Source of the DNA: Echinococcus granulosus
Taxonomy: Eukaryota; Platyhelminthes; Cestoda; Cyclophyllidea; Taeniidae
Reading direction: 5' to 3'
Length of the DNA: 64,000 bases
Assembly: GCF_000524195.1 (NCBI RefSeq)
Contig: NW_020170525.1
Location: 53,398-117,397 of the forward strand
The notes beneath the pieces are model-generated. The model was given only the letters and a program-made list of their open reading frames with translations. It searched no databases and was not told where the DNA came from. A program made the position numbers and the translations under genes. Positions 13,001-23,651 of this stretch are shown here, piece by piece; within the stretch, counting starts at the first letter, position 1, and each line of letters starts with the position of its first letter.

Positions 13001-15802
13001 TTGACGGCAAGGTATTGAAACAGTTGATGAGTTTAAATAAGCTATCTACTCATGCCTGTTGTTATGCCGAGGCAGTTTGATGACGCGAACGAAATACTTA
13101 CGTATAATGAATTTGCTAAAAAAAATATAAAAAGCAGTCATTAATTATAATGCATACTCGACTTGTTAATTCACCTTCTTGCATTTTTTTAGTCCTACTT
13201 CCCTCCAGGTAGGTCGGCTATAAACAGGATGTATTTTCCTCTTAATCTTTATTGGAAAAAAAATATTGCACTAATTTTGATGTCTTTCGTAGTTGCTTTC
13301 TAAAGAACGAAGACACTCGTCGCCCCAAATGAGTTGTGCCCAGAGGCAGGGCGAGTTGAACAAGCAAACGCGCAAAATGCACAACTGCAAACTCACGAGA
13401 TAGACAGGCGGGCAGGCAAACAAGCAAGCAAGCAGAGGGGGATTGAAAGCCATGCCAAAGTTAGGAAAACAAGATTGGTTCAAGTGACTTATTATTTCCC
13501 ATCGAAACAAAATAAAACATACAAACATATGTAAAACAACAGAAGTGGTAAGAATTGCCGCTTCAGTATGAGAAAATTGCCAAGCACTGCCAAAACGTCT
13601 AGCTATTTCCTTATAAATTGTCATCTACATTTAAGTCATATTTTATCCAAGTACATCAGTTTATAGGTTTGGGAAGATATCCATAGGCTGACTTTTATAT
13701 GAAACTTTATTTGTCACTTTCATGAAGATACGCCCCGGAACATTCACTATGTGTAAAACAGTCAGAAAACTGGCACAAAGTATGCATTCAAGCACTTCTT
13801 TAACTTAGGTTCTTAGGATACCCGACATCAATCAAGGTAATGATACCAGTATTGTCTAAACGTTAAAGACCACCGCAGCGTTTAGTTTACATAAAAATAT
13901 AGGAATTATGGGAAGTTGGCGTTAAAAATAAAATGCAGTGAGACGAACAAGTTTTGTCGATAAAATGAAATACGGAAAGCAATAAATTGCAAGAAGTAGC
14001 CACAAAGGATACATACCTGGTCATTTGCCCTTGCTTTGGAGTAAAGTTAAACCAATTTCTGCTGAATATGGACGATTAAATCTGTTACCAAGCTGTTTGA
14101 AAGCATTCACTATTTGTAGCATTTTCGTACGAATACGCCCTTCAGATTACATAATAAGTAACTTCAGTTTCGTCTACGACAAGTAGCAATAATTAGTAAC
14201 CAAATTTCCTACAAAAAAAACAATGCCAAATTTATGCTACAAAGATAGGATACTTAATTTCGGCCATACGCTTTCCAAGTGGTGAAATGTAACGGCTATG
14301 CAATGAGCTGACCAGGAATACACGGCCCCAATCTTGTCTCGATGAGCAAAAAAACTGTTGTACCGTTTGGACAGTGCCCAAAGGCAAGGCCGCCAGTGGC
14401 AAAGCAGCAAGTGAATGAACACGCAAACGAATGAACAAATGTGATTTAAGATTGTGAAATGAGACTGCTTTGAGAAAAGCGTGCGTGCGTACGGCCGTAC
14501 GGACATGTATGGCAAGCGCTCACGCGCGCGTAAACGAGGGGCACTCACCCAAGCCACGAGGGCGACAAAGGCAAAGAAGGTGACGGAGCGCGCGTTCCGC
14601 TGTTGCCACTGCTCAAAGCCCCTCTCCTCCAACCACGTGCCCTCGGTGTTCGACCAACGGTTGGCCAGATAGCAGAAGGCCACAAAATTCAGTAGCGCGA
14701 ACAAACCTAAAATAGTGGCAGGCAATGTTCACTTCATTTTCACTTCATTTTTGTCCTTACTTCTGGTTATGTTCATTTACACATACATCATAAGTGAAAA
14801 TAATTCAGATAAGATTAGCCATTGATAAAAGGGAGTAGAAGGATTCCAGGTTCTTGTAATTTATCTAATGATACTTCAAATGTTGTAACTGAGGCTCAAT
14901 GAGCGAGTGCACGAGTAAAAGTGGGACTAAAAGTGAGATTTTGCATTTTCATACTTAATAAAAACGATAAACTCTACTCAGAAACCGTTAAATTCACTAG
15001 CTTCCCAGAAATAAATACAAATATTGTTAATAAGACTGTAAGAAGTTCATTTATTGTTGGTAATTAGATGCGTACAAAATGTACACCATCACCACAAAAT
15101 ATTTCTTAGGAGTCAGTGCTAAAAATACGCAAAAATTATAGGCATCTGCTTTGAATAATTGACAGAGAAATGTCATTTTATCATAACAGCAATGACTAAG
15201 TAAACGTACCGGCACCGCCAATGTCACTTATGAGGATATAGTGACATCGCTTAACGTTAGCAGTTTTATCGTACATATAGTCAGAGACAAGGGAAATGAG
15301 AGAAAAAAGAAAGCCAAGGAGAGTAACAGCCACAGCAAAACGACATGCGTTCGCGTCGTTGTTAAATATGGAATATTCATCCACCATGCAGCCATTAGTA
15401 GCACAGCCAAGACCAATAACTGAAATAATCTAAAATATTAAATGTTAGTCAACTTACTTGGTTTAGCAGGTTAACTAAGATATTTTTAAAAGAATTAAAA
15501 AGCCTTACTACCAACAATTGGGAAGATAAGAGTTGAGGGCTACAAAATTCACCAAAATTAAAAAAAACTACAAAATTCTACGAGCGCACAAATTATTGCT
15601 ATAGTACCTATGCGAAATAAAACCCGTTTCCAATACACACTAGTAGGATTCCAAATATGTCGTAGGACTTAGATTCATAACCGCAAAAAAAGTCGCTTAC
15701 TGCGGCTGCAATTTTCAGCAATGCTCTTGGCTGCTTTACAAACTCCATTGGTGTGAGAGGCATTTGCAAAGGAGGACCACCATAAATATCAGACGAATCC
15801 AT
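7054..15802 (-). CDS. SYNGR: Synaptogyrin, four-pass synaptic vesicle membrane protein
   Basis: Synaptogyrins are MARVEL-domain proteins of synaptic and synaptic-like vesicles that act in vesicle trafficking and exocytosis. Spliced on the minus strand: exon 1 15701-15802, exon 2 15210-15429, exon 3 14549-14706, exon 4 7054-7296. All junctions are GT-AG and phases match, giving 240 residues, close to the family's usual length. Four hydrophobic segments lie near residues 25-47, 65-86, 103-124 and 148-168. The first loop has FNNDANAC, matching the family's FNRNADAC, and segment 3 ends in YLANRW like the vertebrate FLTNQW. After segment 4 comes the conserved LTFMALLRFR, then a Gly/Pro-rich cytoplasmic tail. 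The start ATG at 15802 gives an MEFVKQPRALLKI entry like the family N-terminus. Intron 3 is unusually long (7.25 kb). Confidence 0.93.
7297..14548. other. Long intron 3 of synaptogyrin
   Basis: This 7.25 kb stretch separates synaptogyrin exons 3 and 4. I find no nested gene. Open frames at 7461-8124, 12152-12511 and 13242-13624 have no recognisable motif and low complexity in places. It holds a heavily decayed LTR-like segment near 10190-10345 and small tandem runs: AATGT repeats near 8226-8256 and CAAG repeats near 13415-13435. Confidence 0.6.
10190..10345 (+). repeat. Ancient, decayed LTR-like relic
   Basis: Blocks occur in the same order as in the TRIM LTR read in coding sense: an AAGTCCTCCCGAATTA-like piece, a CTTGGCAGC piece, TAGCCTTTAGGCCATGC(T)AGTAG (matching GGCCTTTTGGGCCATGCGAGTAG), then CTTCAAAGAAGCCTCAGGG near the far end. 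Spacing is about that of the intact LTR. Identity is low, so the ends cannot be placed exactly. It could be a related LTR family rather than the same one. Confidence 0.45.
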
Positions 15803-17347
15803 TTTCAGGGACGAAGAATAAAAATCTCGATTGCTGCGCGAAACGACGCTGGCCTTGAGAAGTTACATCAATGCCATTAAAGCTGCTATATGGGTTACCT
15901 AAAAAGCGCTTAAAACTCACAAAAGCACAATAACTGCACAAAAAAGTGCTCATTGCATGAAAAAAATTTTGTAAGAAACACATTAAAACATTTTACTATT
16001 TTTACGCAAAAGTTGAGATTTGTGCCTCACAATATGCTAACTTACGTGGCAAAGGGATATTTTATAAAAGAAGATGTAAATACTTGCCTTTAAAAGTAGC
16101 TGACTTTAAGCCAAGCTACTACAGCCTTTGCTTTCGAAAGGTACTGGCATGATACAAATGCCTGCCTCCGAGTTTAACTCTTGAGAGACCAGGTAAATTT
16201 AATGATCACGCTTGAATAACATCAAATAAGTTGATGAGTTTTTACGGTTATTAAGTGTATCATTTGCCTACAATGACCAAGCACAAATAAGTTTATTCGG
16301 GATGGCAGTTTGGTTAAAAAATAGATTTTGAGTCCACTTTAGGCTTTACTGTAATACGATAGTGATTTATCCCTCGGTTCTGGTGAGGAGCCACTCTTGG
16401 ACTTTGAATTAGCCCCCTTGTACCTCGCTGGGTGGGCTGGCCTTTTGGGCCATGCGAGTAGCCCAGACACCTTCTCTGCGCTGAATATATATTCTGCCCG
16501 AGTATTTTGTCTTCTTTCGTCTTCAGGGAGTCTCGGGACGCTACGCTACGTGTTCACTAGTTAGGGGTAGTCACAGATCTAACTACTTGAGATGGTGGCA
16601 CACGGCCATCATTATTATTGAGTATTTTAGGCATAAGCAGGAATATTATTCGCAATTTAGACAGCCCACTAGGTAAGATTTCCAGACTTGTCGATTAGAT
16701 TACTTGTCTCTGGCTTTAACATTTTGCCCTTTGCGCTTTTTGGCCTCACAGAAAAAGCTGTAAAGAAGGATTTATTATTAATGTACAAAACCCAGGTGAC
16801 TTCGCGCATAGGCTGAGCCTTAAAACAGATAGTAGAATTGTGATCCGCGAAGACTTAGAAACCCATATTTTGAGAAATGATCCACAACGACATCTTACAC
16901 TGAAAAGAGGAAATACAAAGCTGCATATTGTGGTAAAGTAAATTATGTGGTTCCATACGCACCATTTACATTATTTGTTGCTTGATTACCAAGCAGGTAA
17001 TGATCGAATACATTTACGTTAGTGTTTTTCCGGCATCATTGTGCTTACTGCCTTCTTATACTTAAGGACTCTGTATATTTTGATACTGTTCTGGCACTAT
17101 TTTTGTCATTTTTGTTTTATTGTCGCCCACATTAATAAAATAACTTCCCCACACTTTGTGTACAGAATATGTGAAGGTGAACACCCACTGCTTTGAGAAT
17201 TTTGATTCCAGGAGTATGTCTCTAATCAACTTCAAATTAAATTTTCTTAACCCTTTTTATATTTGATGTTGTATGACATGCCTCTGGCCAATCAAAAAGG
17301 GCCGGCTAATAGCCCGTGTCTGTTCGTAGTTTGTCATTTCTTGAATC
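15803..17347. other. Intergenic region between synaptogyrin and the zinc-finger gene
   Basis: The start codons of the two divergent genes border this 1.5 kb gap, so it should hold both promoters. I see no reliable TATA or initiator motif. Its one clear content is the solo LTR at 16350-16544. Confidence 0.6.
16350..16544 (+). repeat. Solo LTR of the TRIM family
   Basis: This roughly 195 bp stretch starts TGTAATACG and ends GGGACGCTAC(G). It is the reverse complement of the LTR at 20565-20760 with only about two internal differences. Flanking bases are TTAC on the left and CTAC on the right, a possible four-base target duplication with one change. No internal region follows, so this is a solo LTR. 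It lies in inverted orientation to the complete element 4 kb away, with the zinc-finger gene between them. Confidence 0.88.
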
Positions 17348-18742
17348 ATGCGGCCCGACTTTATCTATTGCGGATCATGTTCTTTGGAGTTTCCTTTGTC
17401 CGAGCTAACATTTTTCATTGAACACAAACGTTCTAATTGTTCTAACTCCTTGTTTGAAAGTAAATATGAGGGTTTACAGTGCTCTCAATGTGTTCGGATT
17501 TTCCATAGTCCGTGGCCCCTTCTTTTTCATGTTCAAAATGACCACGGAATTAAATTGGTGAGAAATCTTAACTATTCAGACAGAACAAGTTGCCAACCAG
17601 GTGCTGGGCTAAAAACTCCACTTTTCTCCTATGAGCAGATGGAGTGCTCTGCTAATGATCATATTGGTGGTGTTCGCGATCAGGACAGCTCACTAGCGAA
17701 CGTTAACCTCGATAAATTTCCACAAAAGATCGGTGAATCAGGTGGTTTGTTTCAGGGACCTCTCGTCACAGCCGCCTCACCATCATCTACATCACCCCAA
17801 GTCCCTAGGACTTCGTGTCGAGCCTCCTCAAGTGAAGCTGGAAATTCAGGTCTCAAATTTCATAGCGTTTCATACGCCCCCAACTCATGCAGTACCTTGA
17901 ATATGGCTTTAAATTTGGAGGATAGCTTGCGCCTTATTCACAAAATTGCCTGCAGTAAATTGGACATGCATCTACGGCAGATGACCTCAGTTGATGTCAC
18001 CAATGCCTCCTCTTCATATGCTCTCAGTCTTTGCTGTTCGCAGGCAGGTGTTTCGTGTTTGTGTGCAGTCGGTTCTTGCTCCTGCAGTTCAGCTCCACCA
18101 CCATCATCGTGTCCTCAACTGACGGCATCGGCCTCCTGTCAGACAGACGGTTTGTCCGATCCTCACGTAATGGAAGAGTTCTCACCGTCAAACCTCTTTT
18201 CTTTGCCCGATCAGCAGTCGGTGGACCTTGATAAGAGTCCTGTTTCACAAGACTTAGGTTTTATCAATAGTCTTATCCAGCCACCCTGCGTTACCTCCCC
18301 GAACAATGATCTATCCTTCCAACCAACTCCTCAACCTATTATCGATCATCCTCCAGCTGATAAGGTTTCTTATCCTCCTAAAATGTTGCCTTTCAGCTGC
18401 TCCTTCTGTGGTCGCATTTATCGGCAGAAGATTCACTTGCGTAAACACGTAATGGCCCAGCATACTAAACAGAAACCATTTTTCTGTCCCCACTGTGCTT
18501 ACACTACGGTAGAGAAGAGTCATCTCACTGTGCACATACGAACTCATACGGGGGAGAGACCGTATATCTGTCGAGTGTGTCACTACTCCTCAACGCAGAA
18601 CTGCACTCTCAAGTCGCATTACCTACGAAAGCATCCGGAGAGCAAGATCAACTGTGTGACCTGTGGTGGAACCTATATCACAGAACTGGAGTACCAGAAC
18701 CATCTAAAAAATTGTGGCACTACTTTTGATCGGATGTTGTGA
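17348..18742 (+). CDS. BCL11-like zinc-finger transcription factor, single exon
   Basis: 464 residues in one uninterrupted frame. A TGA lies two codons upstream of the ATG with no AG between them, so the start is well fixed. The N-terminus has a C2HC finger (C8, C11, H26, C31) with the signature FPLSELTFFIEHKRSNC, very close to the BCL11/CTIP first finger FPLGDILIFIEHKRKQC. A second finger follows at C45, C48, H61, H66 (SPWPLLFHVQNDHG, like BCL11 SAWFLLQHAQNTHG). A long Ser/Pro/Cys-rich linker leads to three C2H2 fingers at about 351-372, 380-400 and 408-429, with the linker HTGERPY, and a last C2HC finger at 436-456. The order resembles BCL11A/B, but the middle finger pair of vertebrate BCL11 is absent and the protein is shorter. 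It is predicted to be a nuclear DNA-binding regulator. The subfamily name is inference from the N-terminal motif. Confidence 0.85.
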   Translation: MRPDFIYCGSCSLEFPLSELTFFIEHKRSNCSNSLFESKYEGLQCSQCVRIFHSPWPLLFHVQNDHGIKLVRNLNYSDRTSCQPGAGLKTPLFSYEQMECSANDHIGGVRDQDSSLANVNLDKFPQKIGESGGLFQGPLVTAASPSSTSPQVPRTSCRASSSEAGNSGLKFHSVSYAPNSCSTLNMALNLEDSLRLIHKIACSKLDMHLRQMTSVDVTNASSSYALSLCCSQAGVSCLCAVGSCSCSSAPPPSSCPQLTASASCQTDGLSDPHVMEEFSPSNLFSLPDQQSVDLDKSPVSQDLGFINSLIQPPCVTSPNNDLSFQPTPQPIIDHPPADKVSYPPKMLPFSCSFCGRIYRQKIHLRKHVMAQHTKQKPFFCPHCAYTTVEKSHLTVHIRTHTGERPYICRVCHYSSTQNCTLKSHYLRKHPESKINCVTCGGTYITELEYQNHLKNCGTTFDRML

Positions 18743-20564
18743 GCTTTTCCTCCTGTTTTACCCCTATCCTTTCCTTCCAGTTGAGCCCTCCATGTTCATC
18801 TTGGTACCTATTTTGCATATGATAAAAGAATATCAGGTCCCGACTAAGGGTTTTTACGTGTTTGTTGGTAAGTGCAGGTGTGGATTGAGCATGTGGTTTT
18901 AAATTTTGAAAAGCTACCGCGTCTTTTTATTCTTTGTGATCTTTGAGTAGATTGTAATTTACGATCGCGCAAGTAGTTATGGAACTTCAGAAGCTTTCTC
19001 TAGGGACTGAAGTATTTTGATCGCTTTTCAAAATTGTCGTTAATTCTTTTTGCAGTTTATTCCGTATGATAGTGGTTACGTCCCAGTTTAACCATAAGTA
19101 TTTTGTAATCATACGAGGATGGACAAAGACACCTCTAGGTAAATGAGAGACACGGGGTTCTAATTCTTGTGTTAATCTTTGCCGAGAGTCTCCATCACGA
19201 AATCCAAGCACTTGGGTTGGCAACTGTGGTAACGAAAGTTAGTCGCTAATTCGACAAAGGTTAGTTAGGGCCTGAGCAGATGAAACAAAGCTATTGGAGT
19301 CGGCAGATTCTTCTATCCGGGAAGCCATTTTAGCTGACAATTTTAAAAACTTTTTTAAAAATAGTTGGGAAAACATTGACTTAGTGTAACAGTTTGTACA
19401 TGGATCTTTTTTTTTGTAAAACGTGGCAAGCATTGAATTTCCAATCCCTCTTTGATGTAAAAGAAATTGGCGGCTGGAACAGAATGCAGAGGTATTGTGG
19501 TCTTGTGATTTTGCCTTAACAGTCATAATAAAAGAAGTCCATCATTATTTACAAAGGTTGCTTTTGTTGACAAGGGAGCAGTGAACGATTCAGTGATTAG
19601 AAAAGAAGAACAAGGCGGTAGAATTGTATGCCATTCTCATCGTCTTAACTGCTATTCACAGTACCTCTGAGACGGCACCTTTCTCAATTGACCTCATATC
19701 CTCCATAGGAAATCTAAAAGGTGATTTCGGTCCCCGCTGAGGGTGTTTTCCTTCCCCTCCCTTTCCCATGTCTTCCGAACTAACTGTTCGATAACCGTAT
19801 TTTGCCCTTGATGATTTTCCATTTTGTTTAAGAAATGCACCCAGGACTTGGGTCTCGTTGAACTACCTTAAATGACTCAAAATTGCACCTGATTCATTTA
19901 CTGGGAGGAATTAACCTTTCCTCAACTATTTGTCATTAGCTGAGCTAATTTGTCTATTGTATTGACATGACCATCTGGTAATTTACTCATCGTACATTGT
20001 GAAATCAGTTTTTATTCCATTTCACACGGCAAGCACATAAGTGGAAGCAGTTATTTATCTTTGCCTTGGTACATGACATGGGTTTCAAAACTAACTCACT
20101 AAAAAATTTTGACAAGTGCATTTGAAGACAGTTTGCTCAAGCGACTCAACAAGTCACGTCTTGCAATCACTTGTACATATAGGGTCCCTTAGGTATTGTT
20201 GTTTTGGAGCACTTGCTTTAATCCTGACTTTTTTAACTTTCAATCACCCTTGTCTGGATTCTGCCTTTCGAATTATTCTCTTTAGTTTGCATTATTTCAT
20301 CCAGCCTCATAATTATGCTTGAATTTTGGAAAAGCTTTGCATTATTTAGTAGAGCAGTTATCGTCCCTGTGACAAAGTCGTTTCCTTACGTCTGTCTTCA
20401 TCAAACATTCCAGCTTTTTTTAACCGGACAACCAAAAAGATCACTGCAAGTCACTGCATAAGTGACGTACGAGAATTGGAAGCAGAAGAGGGAGTGGAAA
20501 AGCTGTATCAGGGCCAACTGGTCTTTTTTAGTACATTAAACACTTCGTAAACAAACAAAACTTG
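18743..20564. other. Intergenic region downstream of the zinc-finger gene
   Basis: It contains the broken minus-strand frame at 18987-19328, described separately, and otherwise no gene I can support. An AATAAA near 19526 on the plus strand could serve the zinc-finger gene, but it is far from the stop. Confidence 0.5.
18987..19328 (-). pseudogene. Possible small gene or retrocopy split by one in-frame stop
   Basis: Read on the minus strand, an ATG at 19328 opens 29 codons (start MASRIEESADSNSF) ending in TAA at 19239-19241. The same frame then continues for 83 codons to 18987, with protein-like text such as VFVHPRMITKYLWLNWD. A TTACCACAG acceptor-like site sits just after the stop, but I found no GT donor that keeps the frame. 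It may be a decayed intronless copy, a gene with an unusual intron, or chance. I do not recognise the family. Confidence 0.3.
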
Positions 20565-20760
20565 TGTAGCGTCCCGAGACTCCCTGAAGACGAAAGAAGA
20601 CAAAATACTCGGGCAGAATATATATTCAGCGCAGAGAAGGTGTCTGGGCTACTCGCATGGCCCAAAAGGCCAGCCCACCCAGCGAGGTACAAGGGGGCTA
20701 ATTCAAAGTCCAAGAGTGGCTCCTCACCAGAACCGAGGGATAAACCACTGTCGTATTACA
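20565..20760 (-). repeat. TRIM 3' LTR
   Basis: This is the left-hand LTR, downstream in element sense. The interior purine tract abuts it at 20761. It is nearly identical to the solo LTR at 16350-16544 and differs from its own partner LTR at about a dozen positions plus a 13 bp segment present here and missing there. Confidence 0.87.
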
Positions 20761-21156
20761 TAGCCTCCCTCCTCTTTTGAGCGTCGTCCCCGGCGCTCCC
20801 GCGGGTCAACCTCCCGCGTCAGCCATTACAACGTAGTCAGTGCTGTAAAGAAACACCCACGATCCGACCGTGCCAGTCACCAAATTAGTGCGCAACTGAG
20901 GGGATACTTGACCTCAACGTCACTGATCCCTCTTGGCGGCTAGTGTCGCTTCAGTTGTTAATAGCTTTTCTGCAGAACACGGGACTGGGAGAGATGCCAA
21001 AGGTGGACGTCAACACCAACCCTTCTATTAGGGGTCATCACCATTCTCCCATCCGTAGCATATGTGCTTCTTCCGCCCCACTAAGGCTTATCACGCAGAA
21101 GTGGAAAACCAGGATACATGTCTTTTAAGATCGGGTTCACTTTCCGCTACCACCAA

Positions 21157-21339
21157 TGTAGCGTCCCGAGACTCCCTGAAGACGAAAGAAGACAGAATAT
21201 GCATTCAGTACAGAGAAGGTGTCTGGGCTATTGGCATGGCCCGAAAGGCCAGCCCACCCAGCGAGGTACAAGGGGGCTAATTCAAAGTACAAAAGTGGCG
21301 CCTCACCAGAACCGAGGGATAAACTACTATCGTATTACA
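21157..21339 (-). repeat. TRIM 5' LTR
   Basis: This is the right-hand LTR, upstream in element sense. It lacks 13 bp present in the other LTR and is followed on the plus strand by CTTG, matching the bases before the left LTR. The primer-binding-like TGGTGGTAGCGG lies just inside it. Confidence 0.87.
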
Positions 21340-22992
21340 CTTGCTTATGTGTCTTTCCTCTACGAACTTGTGAATCATGGCTCTCACGAGTCGCGAGGTG
21401 AGTAGCTCAAGGAGGTTAACCATTAGCAACACATTTTTACTTATCAACCACAGTTCTCATCTTCAAAGGTGTTAAAAAGGTGTTCGATTGCGTTCTGCAA
21501 AATGAGTACAATGCTGTTTCTGGTTATCTTTAGGTGAGGTACGTTTCGTCAGCATCCTACAGTAATTTGTCAGTTACGCTTCAATTTTTACCAAAGCAGT
21601 TTTGAAACTTGTCTTAGATTTCCACATCGCTGTACATCTTAATCTGCCTCTATAGTAAATTTACATCTCGCATGTGCGAAAAATTTAATTTGATAGACTG
21701 TAATTTACATGCAAGTTTTAGGGTTATCCACTGTGGTACTTTGTGAGAGGCAATTTCGAAAGTTCTGCATCTTCGGGAAGTGATGCAGTCTCCACGTCTT
21801 CTTCACTGCCTGCAAAGTTGTGATGGCCCTTATGAATGGATTGGTTTCTTGAAGGCTCTGCCCAATTTCCACCAACGAATTCTCATTTCAGTGTATGGGG
21901 TGGAAAATGTTAACGTTAATATTTTACAGTAGAAATAATTTGAATGCAGCTAAATATCCCTTTTTGAATAACCACTTATGCAATCAGGATTTCGAACTAT
22001 TTGCTAATACCTAAAAATGAATAATACTAGCATTTTTCAATAGCTGTACTTCACGAATCCTCCCATGTAAAACATATTTGTACGAATATACCTTTCAGGT
22101 GACAAGCAGTGAATTAACACCAAACTTTTGGCTGGGCGGATCTCACCGATCTCCAAGAATGGGGCGAACTCATCTATATACTCATCCATAATACGCAAAT
22201 ATAGGATGCCTTCCTCTACTCAATCATCCCAATCTGAAGTCGGAGGTGGGAAAGGGAAACAGTGAAAGTATTACACTATAATAATGCAATTTCAGTTTCG
22301 CGAAAGTGATCTCACCACCGTTTTTTCTCAAGTTCGCCCACCACTTCTAATTGAATGAATAAATTTACGTTTCAATGGAAAAGGGGTCATCCTGGCTTCT
22401 GCTTGGTAATCGTGATGCTGTTTTGCGGCACAAAAGCAGATTTTGGAGAGCTACAAGTTATTAAGTCAAGTTCAATGGCCTAGAGCTGTGTTTCATCTTG
22501 ACCTCAACCCAGCAGAGCTTGCAAAACACCAGCACAGTTGTCTGTGTCTAACACCAACTCACTGTTAAAAGTGTGCTAGCATTTGCGGGGCCGGTCAAAA
22601 CACAAATATTCTATCCACATATACATGCCCATCCACAAAACAGGGCTGACAGTTAATGTTTACCAGTGACTACTTTTTTTGTCATACTGATCCGGTGCGT
22701 AATCACGCTATTTTATGTGGAAGCAGTCGGGGATCTTGTCTACGGAAACAGAGAGTACTACTTACAAATCCACTTTATGCTTCCAAAAATAGACGCATAC
22801 TTCCACATAAAACCTAAAGTGTTCCTCTGATTGCCTTATCCTTCTATTGTGCCTTGTTTATATGAACGGATTTCAAAGTACTTTTTAACCACCTTATCGT
22901 TGTAAATTTGCACTATAGCGGCGTGATCTCAGCGATGGGTAGATCAACCATGACTGGGAATGGTGACGGTATTGTAATTTTAAGTTAGGAAT

Positions 22993-23475
22993 TGTAACAC
23001 GTTGGCTGTTTAACGCTCGTTTTTAGCAAAGGGGCCACTTTAGGCCTGCGCCATTGTACCTTCGCTGGGTGGGCTTGGCCCTGAACCACACCAGTGGCTC
23101 CAGTCCTTTCACAAGTTGACAATACGAATTGTACCCGAGTATTATATCTTCCCTCGTCTTCAGGAAAGTCTTGGAGTGGCGGCGAAAAGCAACTCCTCTC
23201 TTAAAGGACATCTAATCTGATTTCCATTGCTGCGTGATAAGCCCTAGCGAGGCGGAAGAAGTACATCTGTGACGATCCATCGCAAAAGGGCTGGAAATGA
23301 CGTTTGCCTTTGGCGATTTCCCCGGTTCCGCGTTCTGTAGGAAGGTTATTAACAAAGAAAGTGGTACTGGCCATGAACGGTCTAGAAAAGTTTTGCTACA
23401 GAGCTGCCCACTGTGCCTGAATGAAGGATAATCGCTTCTTGTTTTCCCATCGAAGTAATGGCTTAATGGGCAACA
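22993..23475 (+). mobile_element. Truncated, diverged TRIM element (5' LTR plus interior)
   Basis: It starts TGTAACACG and follows the TRIM LTR in order on the plus strand: a GGGGCCACTTTAGG block, TTGTACCTTCGCTGGGTGGG, an ACCCGAGTATTATATCTTCC block, and CGTCTTCAGGAAAGTCTTGG. The interior then matches the minus-strand interior of the complete element, for example GCTGCGTGATAAGCCCTAGC, GAGGCGGAAGAAGTACAT and CCGCGTTCTGTAGGAAGG. The match fades around 23475 near a purine-rich GAGACAAAAGGAAA. No 3' LTR follows. This is an older copy of the same or a sister family in the opposite orientation. Confidence 0.75.
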
Positions 23476-23651
23476 CCCGGTGAGACAAAAGGAAATCTGA
23501 TTTACATAAACACCCTGTTAATCGAAATCTTTTCAATTATTTCAATGTTGATTTGTGTTTATAGCCTAAATAAGGCTTACCTTAAAGGAATATACAAGAT
23601 TAATTTTATTTTGTCCTTTTTTGAAGATACTATAAATGTAATTACATAACT

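Larger units (their letters stand above)
20565..21339 (-). mobile_element. Complete TRIM (terminal-repeat retrotransposon in miniature)
   Basis: Two direct repeats, 20565-20760 (196 bp) and 21157-21339 (183 bp), both run TGTAGCG...GTATTACA on the plus strand, with the TG...CA ends of an LTR. The flanking bases are CTTG on both sides, a four-base target duplication. The 396 bp interior codes for nothing substantial, as expected of a TRIM that is mobilised in trans. On the minus strand the interior ends with a purine tract (AAAAGAGGAGGGAGGCTA, 20761-20778) directly before an LTR, as a polypurine tract should. It begins, after one T, with TGGTGGTAGCGG (21144-21155), as expected for a tRNA primer-binding site. 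The element therefore reads on the minus strand. The LTRs differ by about a dozen bases and a 13 bp deletion, so the insertion is not recent. Confidence 0.87.

Noticed and set aside
13310..14450. Apparent similarity between 13320-13400 and 14350-14440
   Set aside because: Only a short GTGCCCA-AGGCA piece and scattered CAAG runs agree; too little for a repeat call.
14237..14548. Extension of synaptogyrin exon 3 in the same frame
   Set aside because: A GTGAGT donor after the ...VALVAW codons and the exact family match of exon 4 show that this is intron.
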